Shown here one piece after another: positions 1 to 9,600 of a stretch of 64,000 bases of DNA. The notes beneath the pieces are model-generated. The model was not told the origin of the DNA, did not search any database, and saw only the letters and a list, made by a program, of their open reading frames with translations. The stretch is from Ignavibacteria bacterium. Lineage in GTDB: Bacteria; Bacteroidota; Ignavibacteria; Kapaibacteriales; UBA2268. The position numbers and the translations under genes were made by a program. Each line of letters starts with the position of its first letter. The first letter of the stretch is position 1. Where the stretch lies: assembly GCA_031261605.1 (NCBI GenBank), contig JAISJI010000060.1, positions 1-64,000 on the forward strand. The letters are read 5' to 3'.

Positions 1-203
1 TATTTGCCGATTTTCACGATTTCCATTGAGTTACAATTTGGGCAAAATATTATTTTTAGGTTATCGTTGGTGCAATTTTTTTTCATATTTTTGTATTGGG
101 TATTTTTAATGGAATACAAAAATAACATTTTTTTCATTATAAAAAAAACATTTGTGCTCATTTTTTTAACACTGCCACAAGGAAGGGGAGATGGAGTGGT
201 GTG

Positions 204-1502
204 CTATATTTTGCTTTTTATGAAATTTATTCCGTCAGGTATTGCTCGCAATAGTTGCTTAGGTCTTAGTTGGTAATGCTTTTTGGCGTATATGTAGAAG
301 AATATTGCTAAAACTAAGTTGAAGACAATGCAGGGTGCTGCTGCTAATATTACCTTATCGGCGAAGTAAGTGCCGACTAATACGAATGATAAAAGCCACA
401 TACACATTGCACACGCTATGAAAACAGCGACTAATCCGGGTTTTCCTTCGGCACTTATTGTAGTATTTAGTATGGAGAATGGTAGCACAATGGAAGACAG
501 CATTAGGATATTGAAGAATGGAATGGCTGCGATGAACTTCTGCGGTAAGAATAGAGAGAACACGTTTTCTCCACCGAGCCAGCAGCATATTGTAGCGGCT
601 GTAAATCCAAATATGAGTAGAGATATTGCCTTGCTAATGAGTTTATTTACCGACTCAATATCGTTGTTTGCGAAATAGCGGACGGTGGGAGAGTAAATGG
701 TAGCGAATACGGTGTTCATTGCATCTTCAACAAAGCGGAAGATGGTTTTTGCAGGAGCATATAGACCAACAACTCCGGTTCCAAAGAAATATTGTATTGC
801 ATATACATCTAATGTTCTGGGTAGTGTTAGCGAAATGCCTATTATGGAATACTTGCCACTAAATTTCAGAATGTCTTTGTAGCGTGTCGTTCCCTTCAAT
901 CTAAACTTCCAGAACTTCCTTGTTAATGCAATGCTCACAATCGTAGATAAAAAACTGCCGAGATATGTGATGTCAATCATATCTGTATATGTTAGAAATC
1001 TACCTGCACCAGCACAATAGAAAATAATTCCGCTCATTGTTCCGAAATACACCAAGTCAGCAATAAACATCTGCTTCATCATCAATTCCCGAAACATCAC
1101 ATACATACAAAAATAGCGTCCAATGGATAATAGCGATAGCAAGGGCAAACTATTAGCTATAACGACTAAGTTTGGTTCATTAAATATATCTGCTATTTGG
1201 TATTGGAACAAGAGCAGCAAACCAGTAGAAATGCTGATGACCATAATGAAATTAAATATAGCATATAAATTAACGACCGGCTTTTCTTTAACATTGGCGG
1301 AGAACTGGAGCATTGCTTGCAATCCGAGGTAGTTTGCGATAGCAAGGATGAAGTTGTGCATATTGTTGAATAGAGTGAATAATCCGAGTTCCGTTCTATC
1401 TGTTATTTGCAAGATGACAATCATAGCGATGCCGTAAAGCACAAAAGTGGATTTGTCAAGTGCGGTATATGTAATTTTGTTCAAATGCTCGGATATTTTC
1501 AT
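204..1502 (-). CDS. Oligosaccharide flippase (Wzx/MATE-like membrane protein)
   Basis: A 432-residue protein that is hydrophobic almost throughout, with about 12 predicted membrane helices, short basic loops and a Lys/Arg-rich C-terminus. Length and pattern fit the Wzx/polysaccharide-biosynthesis branch of the MOP superfamily, which moves lipid-linked sugars across the inner membrane. No glycosyltransferase genes are adjacent, so its substrate cannot be inferred. It is transcribed divergently from the reductase at 1623. The DNA from 1 to 203 shows no supported gene; a 90-codon + strand frame there runs into this gene antiparallel and looks spurious. Family-level call only; another MOP exporter is possible. 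Confidence 0.75.
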   Translation of the reverse strand: MKISEHLNKITYTALDKSTFVLYGIAMIVILQITDRTELGLFTLFNNMHNFILAIANYLGLQAMLQFSANVKEKPVVNLYAIFNFIMVISISTGLLLLFQYQIADIFNEPNLVVIANSLPLLSLLSIGRYFCMYVMFRELMMKQMFIADLVYFGTMSGIIFYCAGAGRFLTYTDMIDITYLGSFLSTIVSIALTRKFWKFRLKGTTRYKDILKFSGKYSIIGISLTLPRTLDVYAIQYFFGTGVVGLYAPAKTIFRFVEDAMNTVFATIYSPTVRYFANNDIESVNKLISKAISLLIFGFTAATICCWLGGENVFSLFLPQKFIAAIPFFNILMLSSIVLPFSILNTTISAEGKPGLVAVFIACAMCMWLLSFVLVGTYFADKVILAAAPCIVFNLVLAIFFYIYAKKHYQLRPKQLLRAIPDGINFIKSKI

Positions 1503-1587
1503 TTACAAACTTACAAATAATTATCCATATTCCTATTTATATGCCATAAAATCTATTTAATCTGTTAATAAATACGTTAATATTTCG

Positions 1588-1595
1588 TATATTTG
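1588..1595 (+). promoter_or_regulatory. Bacteroidota-type -7 element (TATATTTG)
   Basis: TATATTTG matches the TAnnTTTG -7 consensus of Bacteroidota housekeeping promoters and lies 27 bases before the ATG at 1623. The -33 position reads TTA rather than TTG, so only half of the promoter is convincing. Confidence 0.4.
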
Positions 1596-1622
1596 TAAGA
1601 TATACACTAAATTGAAATAGTT

Positions 1623-2444
1623 ATGTTTAAAATCGTTAGCACAAAGTCAATCAATACACAAGTAAAACAATTTGAAATTGAAGCTCCAGCAATAGCAAAG
1701 AAGCGTTTAGCGGGGCAGTTCGTCATTCTTCGCATCAATGATACGGGCGAACGTATTCCTGTAACTATTGCTGATAGTGATGTAGAAAAAGGGACAATAA
1801 CTATCATAGTGCAGGGTATAGGTAAAACTACCAATCAACTACTTGCAATGAATGCGGGTGATACTATTCTTGATGTTGTCGGACCACTCGGTAAGCCGAC
1901 ACACGTAGAGAAGTTTGGCACTGCTGTTGTAATTGGTGGTGGTGTCGGCACAGCCATTGCTTATCCTACGGCGAAAGCATTGAAAGATGCTGGTAATAAA
2001 GTTATCGTCATCATTGGCGGACGAACAAAGGACCTCGCTATATTGCAAGATGAGATTAGCGAGTTCGCCGATGCCGTATATGTTACAACGGATGACGGCT
2101 CTGCCGGCACCAAAGGTCTTGTAACCGATAAGTTGAATGAGTTGATAAACTCTGGCGATGCTGTGGATTTCGTTCTTGCTATCGGTCCAATACCAATGAT
2201 GCAAGCAGTCGCAAACACTACAAAGCCGCATAATATACATACCGTTGTTTCGCTCAATCCTATTATGCTTGATGGAACAGGAATGTGTGGCGGATGTAGA
2301 GCCATAGTAGATGGTAAGAATGTATTTGTATGTGTTGATGGACCTGAGTTTGATGCACATAAAGTGGATTTCGTATCGCTTACGAAGCGCAATAGAATGT
2401 ATTTACCGCAAGAGCATAGTGCAAATTGCTTTTTTAAAGATTAA
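1623..2444 (+). CDS. Sulfide dehydrogenase / ferredoxin-NADP reductase FAD-NAD(P) subunit (NfnA/SudB-like)
   Basis: A 273-residue cytoplasmic flavoprotein of the dihydroorotate-dehydrogenase electron-transfer-subunit family. The N-terminal FAD barrel (about 1-95) contains the RIPVTIAD stretch. The NAD(P)-binding half follows, with the glycine-rich VVIGGGVGTAIAYP segment (about 100-115). The C-terminal region has the CGGCR motif and a later VCVDGPEFD cysteine that bind a [2Fe-2S] cluster. In the family this subunit pairs with a GltD-like subunit (NfnB/SudA) to move electrons among NADPH, NADH, ferredoxin or polysulfide. No such partner is adjacent. A small membrane protein follows 17 bases downstream, probably cotranscribed. 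The family is certain; the physiological electron pair is not. Confidence 0.85.
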   Translation: MFKIVSTKSINTQVKQFEIEAPAIAKKRLAGQFVILRINDTGERIPVTIADSDVEKGTITIIVQGIGKTTNQLLAMNAGDTILDVVGPLGKPTHVEKFGTAVVIGGGVGTAIAYPTAKALKDAGNKVIVIIGGRTKDLAILQDEISEFADAVYVTTDDGSAGTKGLVTDKLNELINSGDAVDFVLAIGPIPMMQAVANTTKPHNIHTVVSLNPIMLDGTGMCGGCRAIVDGKNVFVCVDGPEFDAHKVDFVSLTKRNRMYLPQEHSANCFFKD

Positions 2445-2461
2445 TTAAGGAGATATAAATT

Positions 2462-2653
2462 ATGTTAAAGAACATTATAAGTATAGTTGGTGCTATCGTT
2501 ATTGGCATCATCGCATTAAAGATATTCGGCTTTGCATTTAGCATAGTATTAACGCTATTTTTTGGCTTGTTCAAATTTGGTATAATACTCATCGTTGCAT
2601 TGCCTTGCTATTTTTTCATTAGGAATAAATTAAATAAATCCAATAGATTTTAA
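2462..2653 (+). CDS. Small two-helix membrane protein, unknown function
   Basis: A 63-residue protein made of two hydrophobic helices (about 5-25 and 28-52) followed by a short basic tail (RNKLNKSNRF). A strong ribosome-binding site, AAGGAG, sits about 10 bases before the ATG, which supports translation. It lies 17 bases after the NfnA-like gene and may be cotranscribed with it. I do not recognise a family. Confidence 0.6.
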   Translation: MLKNIISIVGAIVIGIIALKIFGFAFSIVLTLFFGLFKFGIILIVALPCYFFIRNKLNKSNRF

Positions 2654-2678
2654 TTTTTCATGCAATGTTTTTCTTATT

Positions 2679-2901
2679 ATGGCAACCTATACCTTAACAT
2701 TAGATGCCCAAACCGCCGAAGGACAGCATATCTTGGCTTTCCTAAATCAGAACAAGGATTATGTTTCTCTGCGGGAGTCCTCTGCTAATCGTCATAAGCT
2801 AATTCCTGGCTTAGACGAAGCAATAGAGGACATAAAACGCTGGACGTGTAACGCATTGCAGCGATTTTGATGACTATCTGAGAAAAATCAATGAAATATA
2901 G
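2679..2901 (+). pseudogene. Type II antitoxin (RelB/DinJ-like) pseudogene, frameshifted
   Basis: The open frame from 2679 stops at 2870 with an unnatural tail (RWTCNALQRF). Removing one T near 2851 restores a sensible C-terminus: DIKRGRVTHCSDFDDYLRKI, then a stop at 2899-2901. A GLDEAIEDIKRGRV-type tail ending next to a YafQ-like toxin is typical of antitoxins in RelE/YafQ modules. The restored end would overlap the toxin start at 2891 by 11 bases, as in intact toxin-antitoxin operons. The single-base insertion makes this copy probably non-functional, unless it is a sequencing error. Confidence 0.75.
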
Positions 2902-3164
2902 TGTCGATTAATCTAACAGATTAAACGAGACGTTAAGTTAGCACGGAAGCAACATAGACCAGAGAGCAAACTTAATGAAGTGATTGCTTTGCTATCCACT
3001 TCGGATGAGCCGTTGCCAGCGAAATATCAAGACCACAAGTTGGAAGGCGAATATGATGGCTTTAGAGAATGCCACATTCAGCCGGATTGGCTATTGATAT
3101 ACAAGAAGGAAATATACTACTATTAACACTGATGCGTCTTAGCACGCACTCGGATATATATTAA
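2891..3164 (+). pseudogene. YafQ/RelE-family mRNA-interferase toxin pseudogene, multiple lesions
   Basis: Frames from 2891 to 3164 assemble into a YafQ-like toxin of about 90 residues. It begins MKYSVD, is interrupted by TAA (2909-2911), continues SNR, and loses a base at 2921-2922 where the phenylalanine codon is TT. It then runs KRDVKLARKQHRPESKLNEV through KYQDHKLEGEYDGFREC and HIQPDWLLIYKKE in one frame. A second shift near 3112-3117 restores LLLTLMRLSTHSDIY and a stop at 3162-3164. The YafQ hallmarks H-x-L-x-G-x-Y, RECHIxPDWLLIY and the T-H-S-D terminus are all recognisable. One nonsense codon plus two frameshifts indicate genuine decay of the toxin, along with its antitoxin. Confidence 0.85.
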
Positions 3165-3208
3165 ACAAACAAAATACATAACTATACATAAATAAATTAT
3201 TAGGAAAA

Positions 3209-4084
3209 ATGATTAAAAGTATGACCGGCTTCAGTATTACTGAAGCAACTGCTGATGGCATTAAAGTAACTACAGAAATAAAAAGTTTAAACAGCAAAGG
3301 TTTAGACCTTAGTTTAAGAATGCCACGCCAAATACAACACAGAGAAATGGATTTGCGAGAATTCTTTCGGAGCAACATCTCCCGTGGCTCTGTGACAGTT
3401 AATATCTCTATTGAAACAGAAGCGGATACCCCGAAGTTCATTATCAATCAAGAAATCGCTGCTCAATGCTATAATGAACTCTCGGCATTGAAAAAAAATC
3501 TCAAAATTAAAGATGCGATTACACTTTCGCATATTCTTACTTTTTCAGATAAACTATCTCATAACGAAGTCCAATTTGACGAAGAAACTGTTCTGAAACT
3601 CATTAGTAAGACCACCCAGTCGGGTTTGAAAAACCTTGAGTTAATGAAAGCAAAAGAAGGACAAAATATCGCTCGCGACATAGTCAATAGAGTGAAAAAT
3701 GTGCAAGAAATTGTCGGCAAAATAGAAGAAATTAGCCGAAATAGAGTTCCACAAGAAAGAGAACGCTTGCGTAATCGTATCGCTAAACTATTTGAAAGCG
3801 ACGAAATTGACGAACATAGATTACAGATGGAAATTGTAATCTTATCCGATAAACTTGATGTATCGGAAGAATGTGTTCGCTTGCATTCGCACTTTAAGTT
3901 CTTTGCTGAAGCCATTCAAGCCAAAGAGCCAACCGGCAGAAAAATCAATTTCTTATTGCAAGAAATGAACCGCGAAATCAATACTATCGGCTCTAAATCA
4001 AATGATTCAATTATTGCACAAAATGTCGTTACCGCAAAGGAAGAATTGGAGCGCATAAGAGAACAAATACAAAACGTTGAGTAA
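3209..4084 (+). CDS. YicC/YloC family endoribonuclease
   Basis: A 291-residue protein beginning MIKSMTGF, the family signature. It has the typical long helical middle and a C-terminus containing GRKINFLLQEMNREINTIGSK, which is the conserved DUF1732 end of YicC/YloC proteins. E. coli YicC is an RNA-binding endoribonuclease implicated in small-RNA turnover. The length is normal and AGGAAA precedes the ATG at a good distance. bamA follows about 30 bases downstream on the same strand. Confidence 0.92.
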   Translation: MIKSMTGFSITEATADGIKVTTEIKSLNSKGLDLSLRMPRQIQHREMDLREFFRSNISRGSVTVNISIETEADTPKFIINQEIAAQCYNELSALKKNLKIKDAITLSHILTFSDKLSHNEVQFDEETVLKLISKTTQSGLKNLELMKAKEGQNIARDIVNRVKNVQEIVGKIEEISRNRVPQERERLRNRIAKLFESDEIDEHRLQMEIVILSDKLDVSEECVRLHSHFKFFAEAIQAKEPTGRKINFLLQEMNREINTIGSKSNDSIIAQNVVTAKEELERIREQIQNVE

Positions 4085-4115
4085 TAAATCGGACAAATAA
4101 TAATTGTATTACAAA

Positions 4116-6539
4116 ATGAACTCCATATTAAACGGAAATAAATTGAAGCAAATAACAATCATTATACTGACATTCTTAGCATCTATTACTCCGATTGTGG
4201 CACAAAATCTCACCCAATCGGAGTATAAGATACTTGGTATATCGGTAGAAGGTAATAAAATAGCGGATGCGGAAACTATTCTTGGACTATGCGGTATCTA
4301 CCAAGGTGATAAGATAAAATATCCCGGCGATAACGATAAATTCCAAACGGCTATCAATAACTTGTGGAAGCGAGGACAATTCCAAGAAATACGTTTCGTT
4401 GTGGATAGAGTTACCAATGATGGCATTTTCCTTAAAGTAATTGTTAAGGAGTTGCCACGTCTGCGGAATATAATCATCGCTGGTAATGATAAGATTGCTG
4501 AAAAGGATATACTTACGGCTGTTTCCAAAGCAAAAGGCGATATTATCAAACGCTACGACCTGAATTTAATAGAGAAGAAAATCAAAGCAAAATACGCCGA
4601 GGAAGGTTTGCAATATACCAAAGTAAATGCTTCACTCGTTCCTACGGATAGTAATCTGTATTCTGATTTGCGTGTTGAAATTACAGAAGGCGTGAAATTC
4701 TATGCCTCTGCTGTGGAATTTGTTGGTAATACAAATTTTACAAACAAACAACTATCAAAAACCTTTGATGATACCCATACAAAGAGTTGGTGGCAGTTCT
4801 GGCGTTCATCTAAATTCAATCCGGATAAGTATGAATTAGATAAGAAGTTATTAAAAGATTTCTATAAAAAAAATGGTTTTGTAAATTTCGTTTTGCTTAA
4901 AGATACGCTTATATTTAATCCAGATGAGGGCGAAGTTATTGTTCGCGTTTTTGTGGATGAAGGTAAAAAGTTCTACTTGCGAAATGTGAATTTTAAAGGA
5001 AATACCGTATATACTGCAGAGCAACTGCTACCACGCTTAGATATGGTAAAAGGCGATGTAATGAATATGGAGAAGTTTGAGTTTAATCTGTTCGGCAACC
5101 AAAACCAGACCGATGCAACGTCTATGTATATGGACCACGGCTACTTACAAGCAAATATGCAGCCAAATTACAAGCAAGACGGCGACTCTATTGATGTTGA
5201 AATTATTGTTGTAGAAAATGACCGCTATAAACTTGGCAAAGTAGAAATTGCAGGCAACACTCGCACAAGAGAGAAAGTTGTTCGCAGAGAATTATATACA
5301 CGTCCGGGAGATTACTTTGACCGCTCTGCTATCATCAATAGTATTAGGGCACTTGGCGTTACTGGATTCTTCAATACAGAGACCTTACAGCCGGATGTCC
5401 AGCCATCTAAGGATGAAAAGAATACTGTGGATGTTACTTATAAAGTTGAAGAGAAGTCCAATGACCAATTAAATCTGCAATTTGGGTATGCTGGAACATT
5501 CGGTCTTACAATTAGCGCCGGCGTAATATTCAATAACTTTGCTCTGGACGACCCAATAGTATCAGGAGCAGGACAGACGCTTAGTGCAAAAGTGGAAGTC
5601 GGAAATTGGAGTCAGTATCGCACTATCTCACTTGGAATAATGGAGCCGTGGCTCTTTGATGTGCCTACCACTGTGGGCTTCAATGTATTCCACCAATACC
5701 TCAATTACTCCAGTTGGAAACTCGCCCGCACCGGTATAAGTTTGAATTTTGGAAGACGCTTCCGTTGGCCCGATAACTACTTCCGTGGTGATTGGGTATG
5801 GCGAACTCAATACAATGATATTAAAGATGTTTCTTCGGATTACTATCGTCCGGGACAATATTGGGAGAATAACATTACGCAAACCTTCTCCCGCACAAAT
5901 TGGAATAACTCCTTCTTTCCATCTGTTGGCTCATCGTTCTCATTGCAGACGAGTTTATCGCTTGGTGCTATCAAATTTGGAACAACGGATTTCTTTAAGA
6001 ACGAATTGCGATATAGTTTTGTGTCTCCAATTTGGTCTCAAAAGGGACAAGATAAGTTAGTGTTTTATGTGGATTCCCGTTTGGGCTATGTGACAGGTCT
6101 TGCATCAGATTCGGCTATGTCTCCTGTGGAATTGTATCATATGGGTGGTAATGGCTTAGGTATGTTTAGCATTATACCATTACGTGGTTATGATGACGAT
6201 GTATTTGGTGTATTCTATGATGCCAGCACCGGTAGCACATATACAGGAGGAAAGATGATGGCAAAATTCTCTGCCGAATTACGCTACGCTATAGCGATGG
6301 AGCCAATGCCAATATATGTATATGCTTTTGCCGATGCCGGAAATTTGTGGCGAGATATTAGAACAATGATTCCATCTGACTTGCGGCGTGCTGCTGGCTT
6401 GGGTATCCAATTAATGATACCACAACTTGGTAATATTGGCTTCAGTTACGGATATGGCTTTGACAATCCATCAACTAACTCAACATTGAATTTGCAACCT
6501 TCCGGTTGGAAGTTCATTTTCCACCTTGGTGGGATATAA
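4116..6539 (+). CDS. bamA: Outer membrane protein assembly factor BamA
   Basis: An 807-residue Omp85 protein that folds beta-barrel proteins into the outer membrane. It has a signal peptide (about 1-30, ending near VAQ), a series of POTRA domains to about residue 420 with repeated GN-x-x motifs such as GNTVYTAEQL and GNTRTREKVV, and a barrel over the second half containing the conserved GGNGLGMFSIIPLRGYDD region (VRGF/IRGY-type loop 6). I chose the ATG at 4116 over the TTG at 4104. A PSGWKFIF beta-signal-like stretch lies close to the C-terminus. The last residues (HLGGI) fall inside a 25-bp tandem repeat, so five residues trail the usual terminal aromatic. Confidence 0.95.
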   Translation: MNSILNGNKLKQITIIILTFLASITPIVAQNLTQSEYKILGISVEGNKIADAETILGLCGIYQGDKIKYPGDNDKFQTAINNLWKRGQFQEIRFVVDRVTNDGIFLKVIVKELPRLRNIIIAGNDKIAEKDILTAVSKAKGDIIKRYDLNLIEKKIKAKYAEEGLQYTKVNASLVPTDSNLYSDLRVEITEGVKFYASAVEFVGNTNFTNKQLSKTFDDTHTKSWWQFWRSSKFNPDKYELDKKLLKDFYKKNGFVNFVLLKDTLIFNPDEGEVIVRVFVDEGKKFYLRNVNFKGNTVYTAEQLLPRLDMVKGDVMNMEKFEFNLFGNQNQTDATSMYMDHGYLQANMQPNYKQDGDSIDVEIIVVENDRYKLGKVEIAGNTRTREKVVRRELYTRPGDYFDRSAIINSIRALGVTGFFNTETLQPDVQPSKDEKNTVDVTYKVEEKSNDQLNLQFGYAGTFGLTISAGVIFNNFALDDPIVSGAGQTLSAKVEVGNWSQYRTISLGIMEPWLFDVPTTVGFNVFHQYLNYSSWKLARTGISLNFGRRFRWPDNYFRGDWVWRTQYNDIKDVSSDYYRPGQYWENNITQTFSRTNWNNSFFPSVGSSFSLQTSLSLGAIKFGTTDFFKNELRYSFVSPIWSQKGQDKLVFYVDSRLGYVTGLASDSAMSPVELYHMGGNGLGMFSIIPLRGYDDDVFGVFYDASTGSTYTGGKMMAKFSAELRYAIAMEPMPIYVYAFADAGNLWRDIRTMIPSDLRRAAGLGIQLMIPQLGNIGFSYGYGFDNPSTNSTLNLQPSGWKFIFHLGGI

Positions 6540-6592
6540 TATCAATCTCCTTGGTGGGATATAATGTCAATCTCCTTGGTGGGATATAAAAT
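6524..6592 (+). repeat. 25-bp tandem repeat across the bamA stop codon (about 2.7 copies)
   Basis: The unit CCTTGGTGGGATATAAT plus a variable TRTCAATCT half recurs with a 25-base period. The first copy encodes the last five codons and the stop of bamA; the others lie directly downstream. The third copy is truncated after GGGATATAA. Each copy carries the same TAA, so the duplication leaves the reading frame end unchanged. Confidence 0.85.
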
Positions 6593-6658
6593 TATTTTGA
6601 GGAATAAGATATGTTATAAATTTTACAATTTTTTCATATAAATAATTGGAGAATAATT

Positions 6659-9600
6659 ATGAAAACAATCAGAATAGCAAATCTACTATTGCTTATATCT
6701 GTGTTTCCATTGCTTGCTGGTGGCTTGTCCGAAATAAGCAATGGACAGTGGGTAAAACTTGGCATTGGTAAAGAAGGTATTTATGCTATTAATGCTGCCG
6801 ATTTGTCAAGTAAAGGAATGAGCATTCCGAAAGAACTCATTGGCACAATTAAACTTTATGGGCAAAGTGGCAAGCCGATGAACGAGCAGCTTTCCTCTGA
6901 CCTATCTCTTAATGAACAAGAAATCATTGTAAATACCAATGCAGACGGCTCTCTTGCCAGCATTGTGTTCTATGGCTCGGCTGCGAAAGCATTTGAATAT
7001 GATGCAAAACGCAAAATCCAACGCCATTATAATAACTACTACGATACCAAGAACTATTATTTGCTAACTTACGGAAAAACAGATGGTAAGCGTGCAATTC
7101 CACATACTACTCCAACCGATAATGTAAAGTATAAGCCGACAAGTTATAGAGCATCTCTCTTCCACGAGGAAGACAAATATATGCCACTCGAACCCGGTGG
7201 CGGTCTATTCTGGTTAGGCGACCCAATATCCAATAACTCACCAATTGTAGATTACTTACCTAATTTCAATAGAACGGGAAATGTAGAATTTCTCCTCTCT
7301 TATGCTCATACCGCAAAAATGTCTAACACTATGCGGGTATATCAAGGAAATGAGTTAATATTAAGTGAGACAATGACTTCTGTTGATGATTCTTATGAAG
7401 GAGCAAAAATATGGACTAAATTCGCTACAATCCCTTCAAATCTAATGGGTTCGGATAATCGCAGTGTTCTTAAATTTGAGTATTCCGGTTCTCCGGTTTA
7501 TCCGTTTCACAACTTCTACGAAATCCATTACAAAAGCGATTTCGTTCCTATTGACAACGAAATTACTTTCTTCTCCGATATAAATAATGAACTCAATGAC
7601 GCAACAAAATCAAGCGAAGGCGTTGCTGAATATAGCATAAGCGGCTTCAATGGCACGATTTACGGCTATGATGTTACTGATGCTTCCAATCCTAAATTGC
7701 TTAGCAATATCGCTACGACCGGCGGATTTTTTGTATTTAGATACTTAGAGAAATTAGATAGTTTAAATGTCCATAAATACTATGTAGCATCTAAATTTAA
7801 CATTCCTTCAATAGAGGAGATAAACCCGATAGATTTGCGCGATGTAAATAGCGAACAGTATGCAAATGCCGATGTAATTGTCATAACCCCCAGCAATTTC
7901 ATTCAATCCGCTACAAGTTATGCTCAATACCGCAGCAATCAAAGCAATTACAAAGTATCCGTTGTTCAATTAGATAAAATATACGCAGAGTTTTCGTATG
8001 GACGACTCGATTTGGCTGCTATTAGAAATTATATCCAATATTGCTTCGAGCAATGGAAACATAAACCACAATTCGTAGTCCTTTGGGGAAACGGCACTTA
8101 TGACTTTAAGGGCATAGAACCATATCCTAATTACATACCAGCACATCAACGAGCAGATGCAAGTTACGCTGTTGAGCAACTTAATTCATACTCTTCAATA
8201 AATTGCAGGTCCGATAATTATAGCACAGATGATTTCTACACTTGCATCGTTGGCGATGACCAATTTCCGGATATAGCCATCGGCAGAGTTCCAATAGGCA
8301 GTAATACAGAAGGTTATAACTACATTGAAAAACTGGACTTATACGAAAACCATTCCGATAGAGGTAATTGGCGTAGAAACGCCTTACTTATGGCTGATGA
8401 TGGACCTACTACATCCAATTCCGCCGGAGATAGGACGCAACATACAGGCGATGCCGAGTCCATATATAGGCATATTATGCCCGATTTCATTACCAACAAG
8501 GTATATCTCGTTAATTATCCTGTTGTATATCAATCTGGTGGAGAACGCCGAATACCTAAAGCGACAGAAGAGATATTTAATCAACTTAATGTAGTTGGTG
8601 CTACGCTATTCTTCTTCGTCGGACACGGCAATGAAAATAGTATGACACACGAAAGAGTGTTCCAAAGAGAAATGATACAGCAATTCACCAATACCGATAA
8701 GATGTTCTTATTTGCTGCTGGCTCTTGCGAAGTAGGCAGATTTGATAGCCCCAAAGGCACGCTATCTGCCGACATAGTGCTCCAACCGAAAGCCGGTGCT
8801 ATTGCATCTTTTGCTGCCAGCCGCATATCTGGTTCTTCCGGAAATACCACTATTTTGACCCGCTTGCTGGATTTCGTTAGTATAAAAAATAGTGATGGAA
8901 AGTATTATACACTCGGCGAAGCAAGTAAAAGAGCAAAATCTGTAGGTGGAACATCTTCCGAATTCTTTATGTATAATTTGCTCGGTGACCCTTGTGTCCG
9001 CTTGCTATTCCCAGATATTAACATTGATATAGACAGCATTGATAGAGTGGATGCAAAGCAGAAAAGCGTTGTTGATGTGCAAGCAATGTCCAAAATACAA
9101 GTTAAAGGAAAAATTACAAACAATGACGGCTCTGTGGCTACCGACTTCAACGGCAATGTTAATATTGTTCTTAACGAGCCATTAGAGAATACAAAAGTTG
9201 TTGACCCTTACGGCACTGAATTTAAGTTTATCACTAACGGTGCTACTCTAAATTCAAGCAATTATAGCGTTAAAGATGGGTATTTCGTTGCTGAATTTAT
9301 TATCCCGAGCGATATTACTTTTAGCAAGGAGAATTCTATTCTATATCTATACGCTGCAAGTGATGACAATAGATATGCAAAAGGTATGAATAACAATTTG
9401 CATATAAATGGCATTAGCGATGCGCTCGTTAATGATTATACTGGACCAGAGATTACTATTAAATTTGATAAAGAAAGTTTTGTTAATGGCGATATGGTTT
9501 CCAAAAATCCTCTACTTATGGTTGCACTTTGGGATGAAACTGCAATCAACACTACCGGTCTGGGTATCGGACATAAAATAGAAGCATGGATAGATGAAAA

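Noticed and set aside
4-276. 90-codon + strand frame at the window start
   Set aside because: No ribosome site, low-complexity hydrophobic sequence, and it runs antiparallel into the 3' end of the flippase gene.
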